Source of the DNA: Owenia fusiformis
Lineage: Eukaryota > Annelida > Polychaeta > Sabellida > Oweniidae
Length of the DNA stretch: 64,000 nt
Reading direction: 5' to 3'
NCBI GenBank assembly: GCA_903813345.2
Contig: CAIIXF020000009.1
Location: forward strand, 28,928,740 to 28,992,739
Positions 12,701 through 27,700 of this stretch are shown here, one piece after another (position 1 is the stretch's first letter; each line of letters opens with the position of its first letter). Made by a program: the position numbers and the translations under genes. The notes under the pieces were generated by a model. It was not told the origin of the DNA. It did not search any database and was given only the letters and a program-made list of their open reading frames with translations.

Positions 12701-15700
12701 ACATTTTGTACACATTTGTGTTCTTGTATTTAATTTATTTGCACTTCAGGATTGGCGACCAAGTTATGGGAGATATCCTTGAAACAGTCAGTATATTTTA
12801 TAGAGTTGCTCCCAAGGCTTACATACAACTAACAGGTAATTGAAATTACTGGTTATTGTATTTTATCAATATCTTTTAATGAGGTATTAATTCTTGTTAA
12901 TAATGAAAGAGGTACAGTAGTTGCTCCAAAAGGGGTGCATTGTAAACCTAGATTAATTGATGATTTTGTTTAAAACTACCGTAGCAATCAATACAAATTG
13001 TATTTGAATTCAGAAAATAGTTAGTTATACTTTCTGTATGGTAAACAAATTAAACCATACTCAATTACAACATTGCATCAAATTTTATTGTCTCAAAAAC
13101 TGTTATTGTGACAGAAAATAAACTTCAATTACCCTTGAGTCTATGTTTTTCAGGGTTTCCCATTCATGAGTTGGTACATGTAGGATCAAGGGTTAGAAAC
13201 CATAACTGGAACAAAGGAAAGAATGAAAGTGTAAGGAAGACAACGAAGATGGCTAAAAAGAAAACTGCTCCTATCAAAAGAAAAAGAATAGACTCAACTG
13301 AGGGAAAATCCTTTAAACAAAACTCAAAGAGAAGAAAATTTGATTGTGATCAAATACTACCTAATCATGAACAAACACTACCCTATTGTGTCCAAACATT
13401 ATCTAAAGGTGAACAAATGCTACATGTTGGGCAAACACAGTCTAATTGTGAAGAAACACTACATGATTGTGACAAATCCCTACATGGTGGCAAAGCACCA
13501 CCTAATTGTGACATATCCCTACATGGTAGCCAACAAATGCTATGTGGTGGCCAAACACTACCCAGTTGTGACAAATCACTACCTAATTGTGACAAATCAC
13601 TACCTAATTGTGACAAATCCCTACATAGTGGCCAAGCACTACCTAATTGTGACAAATCCCTACATGGTAGCCAACAAATGCTATGTGGTGGCCAAACACT
13701 ACCCAGTTGTGACAAATCACTACCTAATTGTGACAAATCACTACCTAATTGTGACAAATCCCTACATAGTGGCCAAGCACTACCTAATTGTGACAAATCC
13801 CTACATGTTAGCCAACAAATGCCATGTGGTGGCCAAACACTTCTCAGTTGTGACAAATCACTACCTAATTGTGACAAATCACTACCTAATTGTGACAAAT
13901 CACTACCTAATCCCCCTAAGAGAAGAAGGAAGAGGACCAAGAAGAAGAATGTATTCAAGGACATTCCTGGTTCACCATACAGTTATCATCAGGATCTGCA
14001 AAGATCAAGTCTTTTTCACACAAAATGCTTGAGGGAAAATCTCCCTAATAACTGTAAGTAAATTTCACTTTTGCCCCAAAGTTGCTCCAAAGTGACACTT
14101 CTATAATACTTTATGCTCAAAGTTGGCTCAAAGGGAACGTGAAATTAACATCTTAGTTCTTTCTTTGGTGATCTGATGAATGATTAGTTCTCACTTAAAT
14201 CTGTGGTGTGTCAAATTTGATTTTGACAATAAAATGAAATTGTTTAGAGAACCATCAGAGTGAGCCATGTCTTTTCCATCTCTGTTCTTCTTAATATTGG
14301 CTCTATGAACATTAGAATGTAGAACACTGTTATTCACTACAGTGGCCTACATAGCATGCACATTTAATATTTTTCAGATGCCATGACTAAGTCAGACAAT
14401 GGTCGGGAATTGTTGGACTTTATCATGCAGGCACACATTGGTAGTACCCTTTTAGGAGGCAACATAGAGGAGCTCTCCACCTCCCCTATTAAATCCCCTG
14501 ATTTCATCAGCCTTGAAGAGATTCTTGATGACGCACTAAAGTTGCACAGGTGCTGTAGATACAGGGCCCTGTTGGAGCATTTCTGCCCCAGTAAGCAATG
14601 GCGGAATGGAAAACCAGGGAAAGTTGAGCAACTTCTTCAGTATCATACCTCCCAGCAACAGGTAAAGTCAATTATATCAAAGCAGTATACAGTATACAAC
14701 CCCAATCCGCAGCATCAACTGCTGTAAACAGTATTGAACAGTGCAATTCCAGCACTGCATTGTACAGCACAGTTCTAACAGCACTCTTTTGAACATCGCA
14801 GAACATTACTGTTTTTACATCTCTTTAAAGGACTGAATTAGAAAACAGCGTTTTACAGTACTGTTTTTAAAGTGCTGTCCAGCACTCTTTCATAAACGGT
14901 GCTGTTTGAGATTGGCAGTGAACACATGCATATTTGGGACAGCACTGTGAAAGATTAGTGCCTTATGTAGATAGCATGTAAAAATGTCTGACTTTCTGTT
15001 TTAGATAACTTGTGAATATTGGTATCATGAAACCTAAAATGCTTAGATATATGCAAAATGATCTAATAAACTTCCAGCTTCATCTCTATTTTATTAACTG
15101 CTATGCATGACCTAAACCTCTGGTGAGATTTTTTGTTACTGTTGTAACTTACAATTTTGTCTAAGTTCAACTAAACAGAGACAGACAATGGTTTTGTTGA
15201 AATCATATGAATTGATCGTACCAAAAAAGATCCCTATATAGCTAGCATTTGTATGTTTTCGTCCCTATACAGCCAGCATTTGTATATTTTTGATTACAGG
15301 TCTATCTCTACTTGCGGACAATAGTGATGAATATAATACCACTGAGGCTTTTTGGCTGTACCTCCAATAGAAATATGTTCATCAAAAGTATCCTTTGTAA
15401 AACATTACAGGCATTGTACACCAGTTATGATTAAAAGAGCAAGCCATGAGTTAAAAACAAAAATAGATTAATTTTCAAATACTTTAAATCGAAAACAATC
15501 TTGAATGAATATTGATACTACCATTGGTCATTTTATATCTACAAATATAATGAGGTAACTTGAGCAAGCCAGAATTATTCAAGTACATTTTACTAAAATC
15601 ATTTCCTTTACTGATAAGATGTGAGACAACTCATTCAACTTGGTCGCTATGAGAAACTCTGCCTGGGCCAGCTGATGAACCATATGCAGGTATAAAGCAT

Positions 15701-18700
15701 TTTGAATGCCATTTTATGGTGCTTAGAGTAAATGATGAAAAATGTTCTCTGGAAAATTCTATCAACACTTTGTACCTATTTATATTAGTTTAACATAGTC
15801 ATTTTGCTAAAAATTCATTTTATTTAAATATCCATGTCAAGCTACATATTGAGTATTCATTTTTGACGGTTTATTTGATTGTCAAGTATATGCATGACAT
15901 GGACGTGTATGTTTCAGGTGACTAAGGTATTGTGGCTTTCGAGGGTGGCTGCTCACAAGAGGAAGGAAGAATACATGGGGAAAGTCCTGACATGGCTTAT
16001 GGAACAGTTTATATTTCCTGTACTGAGGGTCAGTTAAATTTATGTTTTTATTAAATCTTTAGCAGAGACCTGGTGTCCAATTGATCAACAACAGTTTGTT
16101 TACTTGTGCATTGTGTATTAAAACAATGTTTCTGTATTTACACTTTCTATGTATTTTAGGGTTTCTTTTATATCACAGAGAGCAGTGCTTACAAAAACAG
16201 AGTATTTTACTTCAGAAAGTCACTATGGAAACTTATGAGGGCAATCACTATTAAAAGTAAGTTTACAACTTGCTTTTATTGACCTTAAAGATGACTGGGT
16301 AAATGATACACTTGTACCTCCATTGCAATGCAAAATAGCAATAGTCTGTAGATGGAGGTATACAGTCTGTAGATGGAGGTATATAGTCTGTAGATGGAGG
16401 TATACAGTCTGTACATGGAGGTATACAGTCTGTACATGGAGGTATACAGTCTGTAGATGGAGGTATACAGTCTGTAGACGGAGGTATATAGTCTGTAGAT
16501 GGAGGTATGCAGTCTGTAAATGGAGGTATATAGTCTGTAGATGGAGGTATACAGTCTGTACATGGAGGTATACAGTCTGTAGATGGAGGTATACAGTCTG
16601 TACATGGAGGTATACAGTCTGTAGATGGAGGTATACAGTCTGTAGACGGAGGTATATAGTCTGTAGATAGAGGTATACAGTCTGTAAATGGAGGTATACA
16701 GTCTTTAAATGGAGGTATGCAGTCTGTAAATGGAGTTATATACCATACTTTACACCTCGTTACAAAATAACATGACATCATCTTAAGAATAAGCAAATGG
16801 CTTGCGGTCGCTTTATTCGTATGTAAATGAATGGGAAGGATAAGTACAATATAAGTACACATGGAATGCATATACTAAGTACAATAAATGTATAAATGGA
16901 ATGCACAAAACAGTTAAGTTTATTTGAGAAAAGTGTTGTACAATTTTTATATAACACAGATTGTTGCATCGGATTTATATTTACAAAAAAGGGTGTGAAT
17001 ATTCTTACATAGTTTATGAAAAATGAAAATACCGATTGATTTTGGGGTCCTTCACACCATTAAAACCTAACAATTAGGAAAGGTATGGAATTACCCCTCG
17101 GCATTTGTTAACAGTTTTATTCTGTGAAGTGTTCATGCATAGGCGACCAAAGCCAGAATGATCCTAAATATCCAGCAATCTACCACAATAACAATACAAC
17201 TCGCTCACTCAGAAACAAACACATGTATGAAACTACACGCCAATCTGATTGGTAACCGAGTTTACAAGTACACAATAGAAAATATTTATGTTCTAATTCA
17301 TTACTCTCAACCGAACATAAATGATTAGTATACAGTCTGAATGGTGATATATAGTCTGTAGATGGAGGTATACAGTCTGAGAATGGAGGTATGCAGTCTG
17401 TAAATGGAGGTATGCAGTCTTTAAATGGAGGTATACAGTCTGAATGGAGATATATAGTCTATAGATGGAGGTATACAGTCTGTAGATGGAGGTATATAGT
17501 CTGTAAATGGAGGTATACGGTCTTTAAATGGAGGTATATAGTCTGAATGGAGATATATAGTCTATAGATGGAGGTATACAGTCTGTAGATGGAGGTATAT
17601 AGTCTGTAGATGGAGGTATATAGTCTGTAGATGGAGGTATACAGTCTGTAAATGGAGGTATGCAGTCTTTAAATGGAGGTATACAGTCTGAATGGAGATA
17701 TATAGTCTATAGATGGAGGTATACAGTCTGTAGATGGAGGTATATAGTCTGTAGATGGAGGTATATAGTCTGTAGATGGAGGTATACAGTCTGTAAATGG
17801 AGGTATGCAGTCTTTAAATGGAGGTATACAGTCTGAATGGAGATATATAGTCTATAGATGGAGGTATACAGTCTGTAGATGGAGGTATATAGTCTGTAAA
17901 TGGAGGTATACAGTCTGTAAATGGAGGTATGCAGTCTTTAAATGGAGGTATACAGTCTGAATGGAGAAATATAGTCTATAGATGGAGGTGTACGGTCTTT
18001 AAATGGAGGTATACAGTATGTGAATCGAGGTATTAGTAAACAGTCTGTGAATTGAGGTTTACAGTCTGTGAATGGAAGTATACAGTCTGGAGGTATATAG
18101 TCTGTAGATGGAGGTATACAGTCTTTAGATGTAGGTATTCAGTTTAAATGGAGATATATGGTCTGGAGGTATATAGTCTGTAGATAGAAGTGTATGGTCC
18201 TTAAATGGAGGTGTTCAGTCTGAATGGAGGTATACAATCTGTAAATCTGTAAATCAAGGTACACATTCTGTGAATTGGGATATGCAATTTGTAAATGAAG
18301 GTATACAGTCTACTCAGTTGACTGGATAGAATATAAAATTTCCCAATTTAGTACATTGCTGATTTTTGAGAAATAGACACACTAAATAAATAAACCCACT
18401 TCTGATAGAATTTTCAAAATTTTGAGTATCAAACTCTTAAAACCTGTAACACTAACAAAAAATAAAGCATACTGTATACTTGATAATTTGATTGATGTAT
18501 CCATATTAAAGCCCCACTATACTTAATTTAGAAGAAAAAATCAAGAAAAAAATCATTGAAACATGTTATTCACACACTCGCTTAAATATGACACAAAAAT
18601 TGATTTGCTTTAATATTGAACCAAGAAAAGAAAAAACAATTCACATAGAAAAAGGCATTTGAAGTTCAGAGATCATTGGACATTCATGCACATGTTAGAC

Positions 18701-21700
18701 TAAGTGCATGTTTTAGGTTACTGTTGATTTAAAAAATGGCGACACTTCTATAAAAATGAATGTATCATGTAATACAAACAACTCTGCCATCTTTCAATGG
18801 CATTGATAAAAACTTGATATATAAAGCTTGACAGATTGAAAATATTTTTTTGATAATTTATTGTAAGCTTTGATGTGGTCCATTTGAGCTGTTGTTGGTG
18901 TCAAATGAAAGATAAGGTTCTTATCAATACAATGGACATACTATGAAATTCAAATGTAAGCCTTTATTTTGCCCAAAAACGTTGAAAATACGCGAAGTGG
19001 GCCTTTAAGAATTATATGAAAACTAGATCCTTTCAATTATATTGTTTCTGTGTTTTATTTAGGATTTAAAAAGAATGGTTTACTGAAAAGTTTGGAAAAA
19101 GTTGAGGTGGAAAAGATGTTGGGGTCAGGAGAAACTCTTGGAGTTTCCCCCTTGAGGTTTGTGCCAAAACTTAGCTCCCTCAGACCTATCGCTAACATGA
19201 GGTCTCGCTACAGATCAGCAACAATGAAACAGGTACATCTACTTAGATCAGAGATGTTAACTGGTTTGTGCCTAAACTTAGCTCTCTCAGACCAGTTGCC
19301 AACATAAGGTCTCACTACAATGAAACAATGAAACAGATACATGTACATACACTGTAGATCAGAGATATGTTAACTGTTAGAAATAGAAAGAAAAGGTAAT
19401 GAATGAAGTAAACGTCAATAAATTGAAATTACTGAATTAGTGTGGATATTTGAGGCTTGAATGGATTTCTGTCTGAAATAATTTCAGAAATCACAATCAC
19501 ATCAATGACCTTAATAAGTTTTCTCAATAAGTTTTATTGTTTTACTTTAGGCCTACTTTATTCTTTCAGGGAAATTCTGTTAATGAAAAGCTATCAGATC
19601 TTCTGCTATTGTTGCATTACATCAAGGTAAGAATATTATCTCATTGTTTTATTGCTTGTTTCTGAAAACAATTTGAGTAAAACGTTTTTTGATCAAGCAT
19701 ACTTTATTCCAGGAAAACTAAAGAATTTTACAATAATGTATTATTTTTCTATAAGAATGGTTACAATTCTTATTATTTGGGAGAATTTAAATATTTTTCA
19801 CTCATTTTTGCCCTTTAAATCATTAATAACTTCACCAATTTATAACAAATTGTGAATATTTTGGGAGATATTGTATTTGATATTGTAAGGAATAGATTGG
19901 TAGGTCAATTATACGTCGTACATGTTGCTTGTAATTTTGTCACCCCCTGTAGATCAGATTCTGCCTTTAAACTTAATTTATTGCAGATAAAAACCAATTT
20001 TTCTTGTATTCCATCTTGATTTTATTTTATTTCAAAATGACCACCTTGCTTTTAATGCTTAAATGTGTGTTTTAGAGATCAAATCCAATTGTATTTGGCA
20101 GTGGTGTATTTGGCTTAGATGACATCTACAGAGCCTGGGTAGAGTTCCTTAGCAACAGACAACAAAACCATGACAACAGGTGTGTTTAATGGATACTTCA
20201 GTAAAAAATTAAACTGATCAAATACATTTTACCCATTGTTCTTAATATGTCACACTTTATATTATGATATGATACATGTATACATTGCAGAACTTTATAC
20301 TTTGTTGCCATGGATATAATGGATTGCTATGACACCATCTACCAGAAGAAACTGTTGGGTATTCTATCCCAGATTCTACTCAAGGTAGAAATGCACATTT
20401 ATATTGTATATTGTATATAAGACTTTCACCTTATACTGTAGTGGACAATTAAACATCATTTAAGTCATTTAGAACAAATATATGGCAGTTTTGTCGAAAT
20501 CTAAGAATCATCATTGTCAGGACCACTATCTTACCTTGATACTACAACGTACTAACTTGATCCTTAAACAAATGAGGTAAGTTGATTTGTCTTCATAAAA
20601 TATTTTCCTATACATACAGTGTAACCTGTTTAGAATGGTTTACTTTTTGTTAATAGATGGGGTCTGAGTTCATTATACGTAGTTACTTCACAATCACCAC
20701 GAAGGCCCAAAAGACATTGAAGGAGACCATCACACCACTCACAGGGTTCAAACCATTCCCAAAGTTTGTGAAGCACCAGGTCCAACATGAAAAACTGAAA
20801 AATGATGTCATATTTTGTGACAAGGTACACAGATCAGTATTTTGTAACACTCATAATTCTGTTTATATTTGCAATATTTTGGAATAGTAATTCTGTAATT
20901 AACCCTACTATCACACCAAACTAGTTCTCACTACGTTCTCGAAAACGGGCTTCAACTGTGTACGAACGGACTGGACCTAGTAAGAACCGTTTGGGATCTA
21001 TTTACAAACTTCATCAAACGTACTCGAACGGGTAGGTCCTCTAGAACTTAGACAATGCTCAAAATGTTCTCGTGGTCGTCACGCTCTACAATTAGAACGA
21101 GTGACAACGTACTAACGACGAGCTGGACGTACTACGAACGGAACTGTCGTACTTCAATCCTACTAGGGACGTTTTAACAACGAGTTGAACTGTCTGAGGA
21201 CGTGTTGAGAACGAGGTAGAACTAATTGCAAACGGGTTTAAACTGATTAAGAACGTATTTAACACTGCTTATGAACGAGTTAGCAAAAATATAGCTATCA
21301 CACCAAACAAGTTGCCACTGCGTTCTTAAAAACTGGTTTTAAACTGTGTGCGAACGGAATGAACGTAGCTGCAACTTTCTACGGTCTATTTACGAACTTT
21401 ATGAACGTTTTCAGACGAGAATGTGATTTTAGAATTTTGAATCGATTCAAAATTCGATGGCGACCATACCGTTCTGTAATCAGGTCATGTTGACCTTCTA
21501 GACTAAGGGATGCGTTCTACGACGTTGCACACCGACGTGGTGCGACCTGAACGAACTGCGAACGAGATGGACGTATTGAAGACTGTTTAAGAACGAAAAA
21601 GCTAATTATTTCAGACATATTTCCCGACCACAGCCAGATTGAGCCCATTTTACGACGTTTTCGTAGGACTGGCAAGAACGGGTAAGAACTAGTTTGGTGT

Positions 21701-24700
21701 GATAGGGGGGTAAAGAAGGTTTAACATAATTTAAGTCTTAAGGTTAAAGCTATTTAAAAAGGTTGAAAGAATGTGTGTGTGTGTGGGGGGGGGGGGTATG
21801 TCACAAACGTTTAAATTGTTGTCGCTATTTGCAGGTTATTTACAGACATGTGTCAAGAGATGAGTTGTTGTACACACTGCAGTGCCATCTGTCATGCAAT
21901 ACACTTCAGGTAAAGAAGCATGAAATTCATGTACAGTGAAACCTGTTAAGTGGAACACCTCTAGAAGTGGAACACTTGTTAGATGTACCAAAGGTGTCCC
22001 ACTTAAGACAGGTGTTACTGTACCTTTGATCTAGTTTTTCATTTGAGGAATGACCTAAGACTGCTTTGCAAGGGTCTATGCAAAAATGCTTTTTGACTTT
22101 TAATTTTTCTCCCTGTATTTCACTTTTATGTATTTCATACTGTTATCCCATTGCTGGTTTTAATGCATGTATAGTTTTGGCTTTGTTTTTGAAATGCTAG
22201 TCAATTTTTCACATTTTTGCCATATACATATTTGAAAGAAAATCTAAAATGGCTGTCAAAATGGATTACTTATTTAAGATTTGATTGAAAATACAAAGTA
22301 TTGATATGCGTCTCAAACTCAACCTCATGGCTATGGCATCAGTGCCTAGCTGAGCTTGTTCAACACTCCGGACGAGTCATATTTTTTTCTTAGTACATGT
22401 ATGTACTACTCTGCCATTTTTCTAGTCAACATTAATATATAATAAATATTCTATTCTTTAGATCGGGAGGCAATACTACAATCAGCAATGTGGAATCAGC
22501 CAAGGTTCAATTATCTCTACACTGTTATGTAACATCTATTACGCTCACATGGAACAGAGCCACCTATCAGTTGGCCCAGGAGAGCTGTTGCTTCGGCAGG
22601 TGGATGACTTCTTATACGTCACTCCTGAATTGTCTAAAGCGCAACAATTCCTTGACTCAATGACTAAAGGTACAGCATGGATTGACTTTTTGATATATAT
22701 TGTCCTGAATAGTCAAATATTCTGGGTAGGTATCACATAATCGTTACAGGTGCAACAATTAGTGCAGAGGGGCCATTGAACAATCATTGACCAGTGTTGT
22801 TTTTAAATTGTAGGATTTGCTGATTACAATTGTTATATGAACTCTGCTAAGACTTCTACTAACATCGGCTCAGTCAGAGGTAAGAAAGAGTATAATATGT
22901 AGAGTCATATTTTTATATGTAGTTTTTATTTGCATAATAAATTCATAAATTACATATAAAATACATGATTGTGGAGGGCTGATGCTTTAGGCATTATTTG
23001 ACCCCAAAGATATGTTCAGATGAATTTGTAATGTAAGGAAAATCTGTTTCTGCAGGTTTCACCAAATATTTCACATTGTTTTTGACAAATATTTAATTTT
23101 GGAGTTAAAGTCTCGATTCACTGATAATACAAATTTAGTCATCTAAAAGTCTTACTAGTATTTGCATTTGACCATATATGGTATGTTGTTTAAACAAGTC
23201 GTTTCTATATTTTCAGGACACATATCTTGGTGTGGCTTAAATCTGAACACAGAAAGTCTTGAAGTCACAATTGATTTTACAAGATACAACAATGTCTCAT
23301 TGTCTGACACAATCACAGTTGACCTCTCAAACAAGCCTGGGGAAAGTTTAAAGAGAAAGCTGCTTTTGTAAGTTAATAACATAATCTCCATCCCTGTTTA
23401 AATCATGGATTGGGATTCTGCATCTAATATCAAGACTTCCAAAAACCTTCTTTTTCATCCTAATAGACTAGAACCCAAATCCCAAGTATAGTTCATTCTT
23501 AATAGTTCATTTTTTATTTCTGCCTACACTCCGAAGTAGAGCTTGGGATGACTCACTCCTCTGTTTAATGTTTCAAATAGCCTATTGTGTATGTGTTTAT
23601 TATTGCAGTGGAATGAAGACCAGGTGCCACATGTTGCTGTTAGATCAGCGGGTAAGTTACAGATCAAAAATTTTGTATGTGCAATGTACTGATACAATAC
23701 ACAGTGTACCAGTATCATGTACCAGGTCGATCAATAAGTTCTGAGAATTTTCCTCTAAAATCAAGAGTTTTGTGAATTTTTATTTGAAATTTTCACAGAA
23801 CATGTAATATGAATTCAGCAATTAGTGTAAGAAGTTAAATGCACTTTCCACCTATTGGGCCAAAATTATGGTTACCATGGTAACTCGTGTTTTGGGTAGG
23901 CGGGGCAAGTATTTTTAACGTAAATAAATTTTTTTAACATCAAGCAACAATCTTATGTTTCAACCAAAGCATTGGATTTCAATGAGGATTTTGTTGTTTT
24001 TATAACCATCACTATGGTAACAATTTAATATGACATCATAATTCAGGACAAATTACATAATATTACTATTACATCATAATTCCACAACCTCAATGTACCC
24101 TGCCAAAATGGCCGCTCCAAAAGATGCTAAAAATTTGGAAGAAAATGAGGAAATGTCAATACAGATGCGCAGTGCCATACGATTTTGCGTGCTTGGTGGC
24201 AAAAGTAAACAAGAAACACTCAAGGAGATGTTGGTAGCCTTTCCAGGCAGGATATCCACTAAAACTATTTACAGATGGTATGGCAAATTCCAAAGTGGGA
24301 GAACCAGTGTAAAAGATGAAGCAAGGTCAGGAAGGCCACTATCTGTTACAAAGCCCACAAATATAATGAAGCTCAAGACTGTCCTTGATGAAGACAGGCG
24401 AATAACAATAAGGGAGTTAAGTGAAAAAGTAAACTTCAGCTATGGAAGGACACAGTACATACTGAAAGAGAAGCTCCATATGAAGCTTGTGTGTTCTAAA
24501 TGGGTGCCAAAAGATCTAACCATGGACCAGAAGCAGCGCCGGGTCGATGTTGCACAAGACTTCCTCAGACGATACCAAGCAGAGGGGGAGGCTTTCTTGG
24601 AGCGCATTATTACTGCTGATGAAGTTTATGTTTCATATTATGAGCCAGAAGGCAAGAGGGCCACAAGTGGATGGAGAACAAAGGACTCCCCTACCCCTAT

Positions 24701-27700
24701 GACGACCATTGCTAAACTCAATCGTAGAGATGGCAAGGTTATGTTCATCATTTTCCTGGATATCTACGGGGTACTCCTGGTGCATGCAGTCGCTGAAGGA
24801 CAAACCATAAACAAAGACTATTATGCTATGGTAAGTTAGTGTGTGGCTATTGATGCCCTTCAGGATCATGTCTTGCCAGAGAATTTATGTTCACTCTAGT
24901 CTAGGTAGTTCAGCTTGAATGTACATGTAGTTTAAATACATCTAGTGAGGGAATGGTGCCCTAAAAATCACTTCTTTTTTCAGGTATTGAAACGTCATCG
25001 GGCTATTGCACGAAAACGCCCTGAAACAGAGCTGTCGTCATTACTTAATCATCACGACAATGCCCCGTCCCACACATCTTTGATTGTCAAAAGCACTGTA
25101 TCTAATGACCTTCAGATGGAACAACTACCCCATGCTCCCTATTCACCAGATGTTGCGATCTGTGATTTTGGTGTGTTTGGACCGATGAAAGATGAGCTGA
25201 GAGGATTCAGATATGCGAACTTTACAGACCTCCACAATGCCGTGCAAAATGCCCTGAAAAAACGTTTCCCAGATGGATTTAGGCACTTGTTCCGCCAGTT
25301 GGTTCAACGCCAGGAGAGGTGTATTAAGAACCGAGGAAATTACTTTGAACATCTTAATTGAACCCCCTTGACATCTTACTAGGACTATATGACCAACCCT
25401 AATGCAGGAAGCAGCTCAGAACTATATTTATAATTGATTTATAAATGATTTATTTACATTTTATGCGCTTTACTTCTGACATTAAAATTATTTGCCCCGC
25501 CTACCCAAAACACAAGTTACCATAGTAACCATATTTTTGGTCCAATTAAAGGAAAGTAAGAAAAACTTGGTACACTAATTGCTGAATACATTCTACATAT
25601 TCTGTGAAAATTTCATTCAAAAAGTCACAAAACTCTTGATTTTAGAGGGAAATTCTCAGAACTTATTGATCGACCTGGTATCAAGCTCTCTTTAAGTCAA
25701 AATCAAGTCAAATGATTGCAAAGGGGTTTAAAATAAAGTTATAAAACAAGGCATTAATATAAGAAATGTCCCCACCTGCCATTTGTTACAAATGCCTTCA
25801 TTTGTTACAGACACCATTTGCTACAGACGCCGAACACCATCTACCAAGACTATGACAATATGTCACCACTTGTGGTGGTGACATAATAAGATTACTTATT
25901 ACACATATGTTTTACCTACCTATGAAGTACATGTCACCGTCACATGTCACATGTATTGAAAACCTGTCATAAATTATGGAAATGTTTTGATTAAAACAGG
26001 TGAAATTAAGATTGAAGCATGCTAATGAGAAAACACCTCTAATGTTATCTTTCAGGTGAACTCACTGAGGACTGGTCTGCAGACTATCTACCATATATTC
26101 ACCCTGACTGCCTGTAAGTTTCACTTCTACATAATGAAGCTCCCTGCCAAATTGCGGGCACAGAACAATCCACAATATTTTGCAGGTTAGTTTCTTTCAT
26201 AAATATATTTTTATTTAAATTTTGGGGACATTCCTGAATTGCTCAAAAATATTCAAGACAACTTAAGATATCTTCACATCAGTTTTTATTTGAAAATTGT
26301 AAAATGACCCTTCACACATTTTATCCGTGAAACTACCATTCAATAAGTTTTGCTATTTTTGCTGCAATCTTTGTCCTATTGTTTTATTGAAACACATCTC
26401 AATATAAGGAAGATATATACCTATACTGTCTACACTTATTGACATTCAGCATATTCATAAAGTTATGTTTACTATGGTAACCATTGTCCAATATGAGTAA
26501 CCCTACTCATGAAGGAAAAATGTGTGTATTGGAAATACTACAAATCTTGTAGTATACACACTATACACTCATATACATTTTATGTTCTTTTAGGTGTTAT
26601 AAAGAGCTGTGGGATTAACTGTTACAGACACATTCAGACACTAAGGAAACATGTAGGTACCTCAATGTATTAACTCATACATTATATTAAATATTGTACG
26701 CTAAATAAGTATTGCAATTGACACACTTGTATTGATGATTGGCTGACAGTACACTACTATTCTTGAACATCTCGAAGTGAACTTAGGTCCTTGAGGTCTG
26801 AACCAGGCTATATACTACATGTAGTATCTGTATACAAATTGTACAATTTATTATGTCACCATCAAAAAGTGGTGACATATTGTTATGGTGTCCGCTTTTT
26901 TGACGGATGGTGGTCAAAAAAGGTCAAAAAGGTCTTTTCAACTTGCTTCAAATTGTCCAAATCTTTCTTTCAAAATCATCTACAAGTTATCAGAAGTTCA
27001 AATCTGACTTTAGATTTGACCTTCAATGACCTTTTTAAGGCCAAAAAGGTATTTTTTCAACTTGCTTCAAATTGACCAATTTCTTTTTTTCCAAATCATC
27101 TACAAATTCTCAAAAGTTCACATCTGGCTATAGATTTGAACTTCAATGACCTGCTCAAGGTCAAAATGCTTCAAAATGACAAATTTATTTTTCAAAATCA
27201 TCTACATGTTCTCCAAAGTTCAAATCTGGCTATAGATTTGACCTTCAATGACATTCTCAAAGTCAAAAAAGATTTGACCTTCGATGACCTTCTTAAGGTC
27301 AAAAAGATCTTTTTCATCTTTCTTCAAATTGACCAATCTTTTTTTCAAAGTCATCTATAAATTCTTAGAAGTTCTTATTTATTGACCTTCTCAGGGTCAA
27401 AAAAGGTCTTTTTTCAACTTGCTTCAAATTGACCAATTTATATTTAATATATAAGATTGAACTCATAATATTGCGAGCAACTAGGTGGTGACATTTTGTT
27501 ACATATTATAATGCCTTGTCAGGTATTTCCTATGGGCATACTTTCTTGTACTCACAAAATCGAGATATAAATCTAAATCAGCAGTCATCTTGCTTGTTTA
27601 ATTTCTTACATGAACAGCTCAAGGGTATAAAATATATATATTGATCATTTTATTTTAGAAATATCCAAGTGCAGTTGTGAACATTCCTGAACAAGGAATT

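Noticed and set aside
13340-14032. Overlapping open frames on both strands of TERT exon 6
   Set aside because: Same cause: 21-bp coding repeat keeps other frames open. Only the TERT frame connects in phase to exons 5 and 7.
16263-16871. Long open frames on both strands with repeated CIPPSTD or TVCRWRY peptides
   Set aside because: They come from a 21-bp minisatellite whose period is a multiple of three, inside a TERT intron. No splice, motif or composition supports coding.
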